Shown here one piece after another: positions 47,802-59,290 of a DNA stretch of 64,000 nucleotides (its first letter is position 1; each line of letters starts with the position of its first letter). The notes beneath the pieces were generated by a model, which was given only the letters and a program-made list of their open reading frames with translations, was not told the origin of the DNA and did not search any database. The stretch comes from Corinectria fuckeliana. Its lineage: Eukaryota; Ascomycota; Sordariomycetes; Hypocreales; Nectriaceae. Position numbers and translations under genes: made by a program. The stretch lies in the NCBI GenBank assembly GCA_019137255.1, contig WPDH01000085.1:62001-126000 (forward strand), given 5' to 3'.

Positions 47802-48117
47802 GACGCCCGGGTTCGGAGAGGGCTGTTCTGGTGATGTTTCCTTGGTCTCGTTGAGGGGAAAGACGCGGCGTCAAAAGCAGGCGTGTCGTCGCAAGCGAAG
47901 GGTTGATGGCGAGCTTGAGGTCTGCCTTGGACAAAAATTGCCAGCCTCGTCCCGTCGCGACTTTACAGTGGCGTTCCGGCGCATTGGCCCGCCGAAGTAT
48001 TTCCGAACCCGCCGCCGCCAGCTCTAAATTTCCAAAACTTTCTCTTCAGCATACTGCAACTCTGTCGCGACGTAGCAATTTCTAGCCGACTACACATTCT
48101 CAACCATTATCGCAATC
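47802..48117. promoter_or_regulatory. Short divergent promoter, Prp9 and FAL1
   Basis: 316 bp between two start codons of RNA-processing genes transcribed away from each other. No TATA box is obvious. The sequence right before the FAL1 ATG is pyrimidine-rich. Shared regulation is plausible from the spacing alone. Confidence 0.5.
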
Positions 48118-49428
48118 ATGGCTGAGGGCGCCGGAGGAATTGACCGCAAGGCGGATGAGCGGATGGAGTTCTCCACCTCCAAGGAGGTGACGGTCCATCC
48201 CACTTTCGAGTCCATGTCGTTGAAGGGTACGTTTGTCGCGACCAGGCTGAAGCAACACCCAAGCTGATCTATCGAGCAGAGAATCTTCTCCGCGGAGTGT
48301 ATGCCTACGGATACGAATCTCCCTCGGCCGTCCAGTCGCGAGCCATCGTGCAGGTCTGCAAGGGTCGCGACACCATCGCGCAGGCCCAGTCAGGCACCGG
48401 AAAGACAGCGACGTTCTCGATTAGCATGCTGCAGGTTATTGACACTGCGGTGCGCGAGACCCAGGCCCTGGTCTTGTCGCCCACTCGCGAACTCGCGACC
48501 CAGATCCAGTCGGTTGTCATGGCTCTCGGCGACTACATGAACGTTCAGTGCCACGCCTGTATCGGCGGTACCAACGTTGGCGAGGACATCCGTAAGCTCG
48601 ACTACGGCCAGCACATCGTGTCGGGCACCCCAGGACGTGTGGCGGACATGATCCGACGACGCCACCTACGCACCAGACACATCAAGATGCTGGTGCTAGA
48701 TGAAGCCGATGAGCTGTTGAATAAAGGCTTCCGAGAACAGATCTACGACGTGTACCGATACCTGCCCCCCGCGACTCAGGTTGTGGTCGTCAGCGCCACT
48801 CTCCCCTACGATGTCCTCGACATGACTACCAAATTCATGACCGACCCCGTTCGCATCCTGGTCAAGCGTGACGAACTGACCCTCGAGGGCCTGAAGCAGT
48901 ACTTCATCGCCGTGGAGAAGGAAGACTGGAAGTTCGACACCTTGTGCGACCTGTACGATACCTTGACCATTACACAAGCCGTCATCTTCTGCAATACCCG
49001 TCGCAAGGTTGACTGGCTCACCGACAAGATGCGCGAGGCCAACTTCACTGTCAGCAGCATGCACGGTGACATGCCCCAAAAGGAGCGTGACAGCATTATG
49101 CAGGACTTCCGCCAGGGCAACAGTCGTGTCCTCATCTCGACCGATGTCTGGGCCCGTGGTATCGATGTGCAGCAGGTCAGCTTGGTTATCAACTACGACC
49201 TACCTAGCAATCGTGAGAACTACATCCACCGTATTGGTCGAAGTGGTCGATTCGGTCGCAAGGGTGTTGCTATCAACTTCGTTACTACCGAAGATGTACG
49301 CATCCTGCGAGATATCGAATGTGAGTTAACTCATCACGACTTGTATGGCACAATAGCTAACTCTTACAGTGTACTACTCCACCCAGATCGACGAGATGCC
49401 TATGAACGTTGCAGATCTCATTGCCTAA
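48118..49428 (+). CDS. fal1: DEAD-box RNA helicase FAL1/eIF4A3
   Basis: Three exons: 48118-48226, 48280-49320 and 49370-49428, 402 residues. Introns are GTACGT...GCAG (53 nt) and GTGAGT...ACAG (49 nt). The second must be removed, because reading through replaces the conserved end LYYSTQIDEMPMNVADLIA with unrelated residues. All DEAD-box motifs are present: AQSGTGKT (72-79), PTRELA, GG, TPGR, DEAD, SAT, ARGIDV and HRIGRSGR. The near-complete resemblance to eIF4A3 separates it from translation factor eIF4A. The family acts in 18S rRNA maturation in yeast (Fal1) and as the ATP-clamp of the exon junction complex in intron-rich fungi and animals. Confidence 0.95.
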
Positions 49429-52400
49429 GTCATATGAGCCGCGTTGGGAGCTATCAGAATATGAATCGTATCCCCAAGTAAAGGCCAAACAAGAAAAAAA
49501 CCCGCGTCAGGGGCACGCCGGAGAAACGAGCACGTGGAGGAAAGGGGCATCATGCTATATCAAGTAAGAATCCAGTATATTTGCTTCCTGTCGCGTTTGA
49601 ATTTTAGTCCCACTAACACTTTATGTATAGGAATAAGAAGGTACAAATTGACAATGGCTGGATCTTAGTGGGAGCTGTTCTGTAGTTCAGCAGTCTTGAG
49701 TTGAGCAAATAAATATTTTCAAACGCATGTCCTATCGTCCAACTGTGTCTATTTCGTGGTTCTCACTACGCGATGATGCCTGAAGTGTCCATGGCGGTGT
49801 CTAGATCAGGCATGGACCTGTTTTCTCGCCCTAGGTCTATTATTCTCTCGGGTGCTTGTTGAGAGAATCGCGAGCTTTGCGAACAAGTTGAGCACGTCTG
49901 AAGTACCCTGTAGTGTGCGAGCTCATCGCTATGACCCTACCCTAGAACAAAATCTGGAACAACAGTAGTAGAAGGTAATGCATGCTTGACACAACCATGT
50001 CTGTCGATTGGGATTAACCTTGTTGGGGAGAAACAAGGGGGGGAAGGAAGCGAATGCTTCACGCTTAGTTCATAAGGCGAGATACAAGTGATTCATGCTT
50101 GATTTACCGCGTCAGAGTTGTATGCGTGAAATCGAAATCCCCTTGACTAAGGTTCAAGATAGCTACTTAGGAGCAATTGCGACTAGAAAGAATACATAAT
50201 CAGAGCAAATTCGTTAATATCGAGCCTAGTATTGGTAGGTAATCTACGTCGTTCGTCAACGGTCTTCCGTCATCAGCCGCTCAAGCCTCGGGGTCTGCTA
50301 ATCGCTCCAACTCATGTGGCATCACAGCATGCAGGGCCCCGGGGGTCATGGCGAGCCCGATCTACTATGTAACCATGTCGCCCGTAACGTCACGGACACG
50401 CATCGGCAGGGCGGGGACCTTTTGACGTCTACTCTACGTAGTAATAACACGAGCAGCTAAAACCAAGTTACCGGCCTCTTGGTCGAAGCGAGCCCCGAGA
50501 GAGGATGACGGGCATCGGGGGCATTTCTCTTCTAGTCGGTAGGGTGAAACGGGAAGCCGGGCAGGGCGAACCCTTGTCTCAATCAGGGATTCTCAAGGAA
50601 GGAAATGGAGTGCCGGCTGGTGAATATACCTGCTACGTAGTATCTAGCTATCCGTATGCTTGCGTACGACTACTATGCATTCGTATACCATCAACTATCT
50701 TGGCATGGCATCTCGTGTAAATCATATAGTTAAAAACAAAGGAAACACTGATGGCTGAAAGTCGCGGTCAATAGAAGGTCAACACGTTCTAAGATCCGCA
50801 AATGAGGGACCTGATTAGTGCATGCTTGGCCCGAGACTTGGAAAAACGTGGGAAGGAAAACGTGGCTGCCTCGTGGTCCCCGGAAGATGAAGGATTGTCT
50901 CCGTCTCGGAATGTCGCCCTGTCGTCGCCCCGTCATATCATTTGTCACTCATTGTTATGGCTTATGCTAGGACCCCAGGAGGCCCGTGTCTTCGGTCATC
51001 CATCCTGCTCCTCGACTTTACCTCTATTGGAGCTACGCGGTACATTCATCCGTTAGCAACAGGGCTACAATGTTGTATTGTATTCACCCCCCCTGCCCCT
51101 GGACTAGCTACCGGTACCACGTCCCTCCCTCGGTACTACAGCACGCATCTTGCTACCTTGGCGGCTCTGCCCTTGCTCTTCTACGTATCTTCTCAGAGGC
51201 GACCGTTGTTGTGCGAGAGTCATGCAAGACAGCCTACAGGGCCCTCGGCCGGTGGGGGAACCGCGTGGGCTCGGCGGTGGTATCCAGGGCGAGTCTAGCG
51301 ACTTCTAGCGGGAGCAGGGCCCGGGCGCCACCACCTGGGGGGGGAGGGGGGGAGGTCTTACGCCGGAGGCTCTCTGGAGCTAGAGCAGGAGGGAGTCCGG
51401 GCACAAGGTTTGGATATGGGATCAGGACGAGGCGGGACGGGATGGAAAGTTATTATGTAGGATACTAGGACGAGGAGGCTTCCACTCCATGCGTACTACC
51501 GTACTAGACCTACGGAGTTGAAAGCCGGAGATGGGAACTTGAAGAAGAGGTTCCCGGGGATGGGGAGGACGGAGATGGAGCCGGCGACCGGGGGATCGGT
51601 AAGTACTGTGCATGTAAGGTTTGGTAGTTCATTGGGTTGCCTCTGCGAAGTACGTACACGCTATAGGTGCATTGGCCAGGTCCGTACATAGCACACGCCT
51701 GCAACACCGAGTCTAGGCTTCTTCTCTTTGGCGCCATCTCGAGGTACATATGTACGTGCGAGTAGCAAACCGTCCGTGTTAGCGTTCCATGGGAAGACAC
51801 CAACAGCAATCCGCCCGCCTTAGCACCCCGCGCCAACGTGGCCAAGCGTCGACGGGTGATTTTCCAGCGGTACATAATTAATAGAGGAATGAAACAGGAT
51901 CTACAAAGATGCTTCTGTGGAGGGTTTGGAAATGCTGGGGAACCAATGTGTTCCCGCTAAGTCTCGACTGAGGAGATGACGCTGATCCATCCATTGTATA
52001 GTACTCTGTCCACAGTCCGTCGATGGGCATCATTAGACAAGCCAAACCGAAAAAAGGCTAGGCCGCGGGTAAGGGGAATGATGAAGGTTTTTCTGGCTTG
52101 GGTTGCTAGAGCCAATATTCGTTAATTAAACCCCCCTCCCATTCAGACCCAGGCAGCATTTACTATGTAGTTCCATGGAAGCTCCTAACGGGGAACTTTG
52201 ATATTGTGCCCGCCTCATTTCTCATTTGTGCTGTTACCCACGCATTGACTGGCTTGTCCATACTACGTAGTCTTCTAACTTCCAACCAACAGCTAGCCCC
52301 CTGACCGAACAATTAACAAAGACGGGTCTAAAAAGGCCCGGGCCCGCCAGGGGAAGACGATCCGGCCCGATGCTCTGGAGCCAGCAGTCGTCCCATGCGT

Positions 52401-53406
52401 CGGCTCCGTTCGCCAGGGAAGGGGGGGGGGGAGTCGGGGATTTTGTCTGGATGCGGACTGACGATCCCCAAAGGCAAAATATGTATTTGAATCAGGTTCC
52501 CAGGAGACACGGCCAGATCATGGGGATCGTCGAGGGGCCACAGGCGGCCAAATTTGCTGGTCGCTCGGGGAACATGGATCGCGAGGTCCGTAGAAGTCGA
52601 CATGGAAGAAGAGGTTCCACGAGGAGGAAGAAAAAGGCCCGCGATCCAGGTCTCCAGGGCTCTAATACGGACGGAAGCTTAGGCGTGGATGGAGCTGGGT
52701 TCGGCATACGGCAGTGAGGGAATCGATGGCCTTGGTGCTCTTGTTCTCGTCGAGCTACGCCTGCATGGGTGCGAGTAATGGACTGGTGCGTAGTACGTAC
52801 TACGAAGTACGTAGTAAGCCTTGTCGCAATCTACATGAGGGGATGACGATGGAAGGTCAACTTGCTCGGGGAATGAATGACACAATATGTCTTCATTGTA
52901 CGACGCCTACTCCGTACCCAGACTCTGGACTCTTGGATTTAATGCTCGCTCTAATACTCACGCCGCTTACTAACCATCTAGTACATAACTTGCTGCCCGT
53001 AGGCCGCTTACTGACTGCGTATTTGACTCGTTGCTCGTACCTAGGCACCTACCTAGGTAATAGTAGTCGCTCTAAACACCGGCACCGAAGCCATCTCCGT
53101 CCAATCGAGTCCTCTCCACCAAAGTCCTCGACTCGTGCTTCCCAGCCAGCCGAGCCAGTGCTAGTCCCTTGCACCGCGGGTGCGGCGCAGGACTGGGGGG
53201 GTTGGAACCGTGGAAGAGCAAATCATGGCGTCGGAGGAAACATGGATCAACACTGCACAACACTTGCGCCTTTGGCACAGACGCAGTCGCGGGAGGATCA
53301 GCACCGGAAACCCCCTAGGATGAGAACAACAGGTCACACCACCTTGGCAATGTGACCGCTGGACAAGGAGAGAAACCCATTTGACTCTCCGAAGTTCATT
53401 CGAATG

Positions 53407-53433
53407 TACGGATTACGGATTACGGATTACGGA
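53407..53433. repeat. 7-bp tandem repeat (TACGGAT)x3.9
   Basis: Nearly four perfect head-to-tail copies of TACGGAT. The unit is not the fungal telomere repeat TTAGGG. Confidence 0.9.
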
Positions 53434-54263
53434 GCCCCGAACCCTGGCTTGGTCGGATTTGGAGTTGGCGCGGGCTTTTTACCCCTGACTTGTTTAGGTA
53501 GGTAGTCCAGCAATGGTCGAAGTACTTCCAGAGCTTGTTGGACATAAGGGGGGGGCTTTCAATAATCACATCAATCACATCATGCTAACCGGCCAAGCGA
53601 ACGGCGAATTGAGAGAATTAACAAACAAAGCAAACGGGGGTAAAAAGACAGTATCGCTCAACTGGGGGGGAGGGTGAACGCGGCTGCATGCAGTAAGACG
53701 GGGAGAGTCACCGAGGGAGCCAAGAGAGAAGGCCTTTCCCGTGCTCTGCTGAGCCACGGATCGTTGAACATTGAGACCTCTACATACACAGTCGCAGATA
53801 TCCTGGACTGATGAGACACAGTTGCCCATTGCCGTAGGTTTTGGTTTTAGTGGTGCGTCTCCATGCGAGAAAGCAAGGGTGGGAGAACAGGCAGACTAGG
53901 ATCCAGATGGATCACGGATAGCTCGAGGCTTCTTTCTGAATGGAGGGTTCAGGTTGCATGCGGTGCAAGCATCCATGCAAGGTACCAGGCACAAGAAAAA
54001 GGAAAAAAAACACAAACCCGTCAAGCGGCTGACAAGGGGTACATGTAATGGCCCGGGCATAAGGCTCAGCACTAGGTAGTTGAGGACCGTCTCGACTCCC
54101 TTTCCATGCTTTGTGCGACATGTACCATACGTGGGCTAATTATTTTCCCTCCGTCTCTCGAGAATCGGGCTTCGACAATCGACGGAAAAGACGATTGTTC
54201 CAGTTCCACGGCACCTCTTCGTCTGGTACTATCTTCTCCGGATCCGGATCGAGCCGAGGGGCG

Positions 54264-54292
54264 TCTCTCTCTCTCTCTCTTTCTCTCTCTCT
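54264..54292. repeat. (TC)n dinucleotide repeat
   Basis: About 14 TC units with one TT interruption. Confidence 0.9.
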
Positions 54293-55799
54293 GGTTCTGA
54301 CCGAAACAGGAGGATAACGAAGCTTGTCAATATGCACTTCCTTTTGTGCCACAGGTCTCGGATCCATGTTTCTCCCCCCATTGTCTCTCCTCCGATCACC
54401 TCCGAGATGGTGTGTTTTACTACATAGTATGTACACGATTCGCTGGTGTATCAATCAACGATGCCGTGAGCACAAGCAGAGGCCTAGCGAAGCAAAGCTG
54501 GGTGGGTACGCAGCACAGCCGCAAGCAATCTGACATGCCATCTGCCACCAAGAAGAAAATCTTGACTCTCTGTGGAAGTTCGGGCCAGCCTCAAACGACG
54601 CGGCATCCAGGTCTATTATCTGTCAAATATGCACACTCCCTTTGCCTCGTCCCTTGATACATATCTACGGCAAGAGACCCGCTCTAGGTGCGGCTTTGGG
54701 CAGGCAATGTTTTCTTTTTCTCCTCCCTTCCTCCGGTTATGCCATTGAATGGCAACAATGGTTCGGTTACCGACCTTGTTGAATGGGCCAAGGTCTCGCT
54801 TTTTTCTTCTTTTCCTTTTCCCGCTCTGTTGTTTTCTTTTTCTTCGTCCCACCATTTGGCTGTTTCTGGTTCGCGTGCTGTAGACTACGTGACGAGTCCA
54901 CTTCCACTGTCATTACCTCTCATCTGACGTTGAATTTTCTTGCTGCTTTCTCTTACTTGCTGGCCATCTTCGGGTGGATTCGTCAACGAATTAAGTATTA
55001 GTGCCAGGGTGTAGATATGTCCGTGGCATGCGGAAAAGGCAATCTGCCGCACCGGTTCCGCGAACGAGACAAGACGACGGGTTGGGTCTCGCCCCAAAAG
55101 TACATACTACATACCTATACAACGGTGCGCTCTCATTTCTGTCCTTTAGTCCCTCGCTGCTGACTCATGAATGAATGAATGAGTCGGGTTGGCGTTTTAT
55201 CTGTATTATTCGTATTTTGTGCATGCTAACATTTGTTCTTGATTGGGCCTATAGGCACTAACAGAGCCCCTGGGCTCATGACTCGCCGCCTTCATTTCCG
55301 TGGCACGTTACCCGTCTCCGCAGTATGGCTGCCGTCCTCTTGGGGGAGAATCATCTCCAACAATTATGCCCTGATCAGCTCGATATTTTCAAAGAAAGTG
55401 GATCGACGAAAGTGACTTCGAATATGCATAGTGAGCCGGCTTATACCCTAGGTACCTCTTGTCTGTTAGTTATATATTTCTAGGTCCCGTCAGATTAACT
55501 AACCTGCTTCTGGCTGCCCGCATATACTACCCGTCTAATGTTAAGGATGTAGGAAAGTCTGACTTTAAGTGTATTATTTCCCTATAGACAGATAATTACT
55601 ATATCTCTTATATAACTGTATCCCTCTAAGACCTGTGATTATAATAAGCTCTCTACCTCTAACTATCTTACCTGATAAGCTATATATAAGAAGGTAAAGC
55701 TATATGCTGCTACTACTAATACCACTGCTAATATAGTTACTACCTACTTAGGGTCCTAGTAAGGTTATTATGACTAAAGTTAACCTAACTTTTGCCTTC

Positions 55800-56895
55800 T
55801 TTCCTGTTGTAGCTAGACCTTTAAGACCTCCTCTAAAAGCTAAGAAAATACTAAAAAAGAAGGGATTAAAAGATAAAAATTAGACGTAAAAGAAGCTATA
55901 GTGGCAGCTAGAGCAGGTCTATCTTATCTTAGAGCTAGTCGTAAAAGCCTAGGCTGTTAGGGACTTAGCCTTTAAGAAGGGACCTAATTAGTAGGTAATA
56001 CAGATAAATATTATAGTATAGCTTTAAAGAAAGTAGCTAGATATTGTTTTTAACTAACTAAGAGTATCTTAGAAGCTTTTAGCCCTCTTAAGGACCTAAA
56101 AGATATTCTTAGCGATTATTAACAGGATAAGAACTTCCTATAAGAAGGATATAAGTATTATATACTATAGTGATAAATAGTAGGAGTTTATACTATAGAA
56201 GTTTAGTAATATAGCTGCTTTACTAAGAAAGCTTAGCCTTTCTCGCTATAACCTCTATAAGTAAGCTTTTATAAGGACTAAGAAGGTTAGTCTAACTACT
56301 ATAAAGGCTAGAAATACTAAGAGGCTTAATAAGATTAAGTATATCTTAATAGATAGCTCTAGTGAAAAGGAAGAGAGGCCTAGTAAAGCAGAATATTAGT
56401 ATAGCTCTTAGGCAGCTACTTAGGTGTAAAAAGAGTTATTATTATAAACCTTAATACCTAAGCTAGTCACTAAGAAGCAGGCAGCTTTCTTAGTGTTAGT
56501 AGGAAGCTCTATCTTACTACCTCTTAAGCGACCTCACTAGGTAGTAAGCTTATAAGGAAATCCAGGCTTAGATAGGATCCTAACTATTTTTACTGCTTCT
56601 AGGTAGGGCAGCTAAGTTCTTAAGATATCTAATCTTAAGTCTACTATTACTAACATATAGGTATAGTTTATAAAGGCTGCCTTAGAGGATAAGATTAATA
56701 GGTTTATTAACTAGATTAAGAGAAATTCCACTTTTATAATCTAGTATAATAGCTTAGTGCTTATATTTAAAAAGAGGATATTCTAGAAGGTTATAAGAAG
56801 GCTAGAAGAGTTAGCTAAGGATTCTAAGAGTATAAGAGGGGAAATAGACTAGGTAGATAACTCTTTTAGTGATAAAAATATATAGATAAGTCTCT
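55800..56895 (+). pseudogene. Degraded companion ORF, possibly Myb/SANT-like DNA-binding protein
   Basis: One frame (codon starts at multiples of 3, e.g. 55863) reads as lysine-rich, protein-like sequence for about 345 codons, interrupted only by TAA and TAG. The part around 55890-56100 (WQLEQVYL, then AFKKGPN followed by two stops, then VIQIN, LLALLRT) resembles the Myb/SANT-like domain that accompanies Harbinger-type transposases, assuming stops replaced Trp or Gln. The second half, with SSSEKEERPSK near 56355 and a helical Lys/Glu region to 56895, is unassigned. The family assignment is tentative. Confidence 0.45.
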
Positions 56896-57959
56896 AAAGT
56901 TATAAAAATATTAATTTAGTACTAAACAGAGTGAAATTAAGAGTAAAAGTATAATATAAAAAGAGTAGAATTCTATAAGGTTATAGTTATAAATTAGCAG
57001 CTTTTTTAACCTTATAGTAAGGTATTATAAGGTTATATCTTACAGCTATTATAATATAATAGAGGAAGTAATCTATACTAACTTAATATAACTTTAATAT
57101 TTTAATTTATAGTGTAATTTATAATATAACTTAGCTATTATAATTCTTAATAAATAAATTATATATAGTATTAATTTTAGATATATCTTACATCTAAAAG
57201 TTATTAAAATCTTTAAGTAGTTTAGTAGTAGCTTAAACTACTTATAGTCTCTAATCTATAGTAAAACAGCTAGTAGTATAACTACTATAAAGGTTTTTTA
57301 TAAGGTATAGCTTACTATAAGTTATAAGGTATTTTAGAAGGGTTATATACTGTATTATTAGTGCACTAGTATATTACTATAGTTATACACTATAGCTATA
57401 TAAGTATAGTAACTTTAGATTAAGATTAAATAGTAAAGATATTATATATAAATTATTTTTAAAATAGAAAATAAAACTCTAGCCCTTAAAGATTATTTTA
57501 GTATATCTTATATACTTTTAGCATATTTATTTATATTTTATATCTTACTTTAAAGTAGTGGTCCTACTCTGTGCTAAGTGCTTAACCTCTTAGATTACTC
57601 CTCTTATACTAACCTAAGTTACTAGTTATAAGATATAACTACTATAATTATAAGGTATTAGCCTCTAATTCTATATAACTTGCCTTATAGCTTACTATAA
57701 TAGTTACCTGCCCTAATATCTTAGTAAGCATATTATTTTTAATATAATAATCTTTCTTCCTTCTAACTTTAAGGTGCTATTACTATACTAAATATAAGTA
57801 TTATATACTATTTCTTAGGTTCTTAATATACCCTATCTTCTAGAGTATTATTAAGTTCCTCTAGCTAACTCTATATAATCTCTAAGTCACCCTAATAGTC
57901 CTAATACTATTTCTACTACTATATTATAATAAACTCTCTTAGCTTTATAGCCCTTAAAG

Positions 57960-58560
57960 TATTAATATTTATATCTGCTTACTCTCTTATAACCTAAAAG
58001 TATATCTTATCTTCTTTCCTAATCTCTAGGCTTTCTTCTAATATATCTTATACCCTAAGAAAGTTCTAAATAGTAGTATAAGCATATATAATAAGCACCT
58101 AGTATTTAATATAATACTTTAGCGCTAATACTCTTAAGATCCTAAACTTTCTCTTTAGCTAACTAAAAGCTAGCTTTATAATAATCTAAAGCTATAAGTA
58201 CTATAGGTTATATAGTTCTTTTTTATTCGCTAAGCTGTTAACCCTTCTGTTCTACTCCTTAAGATAGTATCTCACGCTAAGATATAGTATTAACAGGCCT
58301 GTCTAAGCACTAAAGCTAGTATCTTCTAGGTAGAATTAATACTTAGTAATATAAAAGTTCTTTAAAAGAGTATACTATATTAGGGTTATATTATTAACTA
58401 ACCCTTCTGCGCCTACTAGTATATATAAAAAGGTTTTATCTAGCTATACTATATAAAGTATATTCTAAGTGATTATAGACTTTCTGTTATACTACTTCTA
58501 CTAACTCTGCTTTAGGATATAAGTATTAATATAAGTACTATCTACTATCTTAATATATAT
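57960..58560 (-). pseudogene. RIP-degraded DDE transposase (DDE_Tnp_4, PIF/Harbinger type)
   Basis: One minus-strand frame reads without indel from 58560 to about 57960. Conserved blocks are recognisable: IVDSTYI (first catalytic Asp at 58540-58542, in a block normally xDGTHI), NRKSIITQNIL, LVGAEGLVNNIT (second Asp position now Asn, near 58390), VRYYLKE, NKKELYNL and LKRKFRIL. The expected Glu before the last block is Lys (IIIKLAF). Stops are TAA/TAG where Trp or Gln is expected. Weaker protein-like sequence continues upstream to about 58950. At least two of the three catalytic residues are lost, so it is inactive. Confidence 0.8.
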
Positions 58561-59161
58561 ATAAAATACCTATAGGCTAGAGCGAGAAGTAGTCTTAGGG
58601 CAGGTAAAGCTGTTATCTAGCAGGGTGATAAAAGTAAGATATAATAGGTAAAAGGCTTTAAGGCTAACCTTTATAACAGCTAATACTATACTCTAAGTGA
58701 TACTAAAAAAGTATACTACTAACTACTATAAGCAGCCCTAACTAATAACATAAAAGAATATTATTACTTTCTACTTTATGCTCTAGTAATATATACTTAT
58801 TATCTTTATATATACCCTTAACTACTATACTAATACTTTAAATATAGTTTTTAGTAGCTAGAATAGCTCTTTAAATAACTAATTATTACCTTTAAGATAA
58901 GACTATACTTTATAAAGTATAACTACTAGCCTGCCTAGGTTAATAACACCTTAGGGCCTTAAGACTATCTCTTCTTCTGCTACATTCTAGGTGTATTCCT
59001 AGACTAGATATAAGATTATTATATCTTCTATATTATCTAGTAGGTTATTTATATCACAGGCTTTATTTTTACTACTTATTATACTAGCTAGGGGCTATTA
59101 TAGTATTATATACTTTAAAACCCGTCAGAAAGGCTGTTTTGTTAACTTTATTCTTTTCTTA

Positions 59162-59196
59162 ATTAAGCATATACGTGATTTCTATATGTGCTTAAT
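59162..59196. repeat. Imperfect hairpin at the edge of the second island
   Basis: ATTAAGCATATA (59162-59173) pairs with TATATGTGCTTAAT (59183-59196), with a 2-nt bulge and a 9-nt loop. It lies just inside the right boundary of the AT-rich block and could be part of an element terminus. Confidence 0.55.
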
Positions 59197-59290
59197 CTAA
59201 CAGGCCTAAAATCAGTCAAAAAGAGCGAAATTCCTTAGCAACCAGTCCACATTTAATCAAGCGGCAAAAGGTACATTAGGCGACTATACA

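Larger units (their letters stand above)
49429..55460. other. 6-kb gene-poor flank of the second AT-rich island
   Basis: I see no supported gene. It holds long G runs (51337-51352; 52421-52431; 53548-53555; 53664-53670), a 7-bp tandem repeat (53407-53433), a TC repeat (54264-54292) and several TACGTA-type palindromes (50434, 50633, 52263, 52792-52813). The longest frame, 52714-53355 (+), starts with a hydrophobic stretch but has no conserved domain and continues into low-complexity sequence. Confidence 0.5.
55461..59290. mobile_element. AT-rich island with a degraded PIF/Harbinger-type DNA transposon
   Basis: A second RIP-like block, slightly less AT-rich than the first. It carries two decayed coding frames in convergent orientation: a plus-strand frame (about 55800-56895) and a minus-strand DDE transposase (about 58560-57960, with upstream remnants). 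Two-gene organisation, a DNA-binding protein plus a DDE transposase, is the rule for PIF/Harbinger elements. Terminal inverted repeats and target duplications could not be placed with confidence. CCCGTCAGA occurs in the same orientation near both ends (about 55484 and 59120), which may be chance. Confidence 0.7.

Noticed and set aside
48297..49481. Unspliced 394-codon reading of the helicase gene as the true protein
   Set aside because: It reads through a 49-nt intron with perfect donor and acceptor and lacks both the first exon and the conserved eIF4A3 C terminus.
52714..53355. 213-codon frame with a hydrophobic N terminus as a secreted effector
   Set aside because: The hydrophobic start is short, the remainder is low-complexity and arginine/proline-rich, frames overlap on both strands, and no splice or promoter structure supports it.
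55484..59130. Repeated CCCGTCAGA near both ends of the second island as target-site duplication or termini
   Set aside because: Only 9 bp, not at the compositional borders on the right, and no inverted repeat beside it; kept as a weak clue only.
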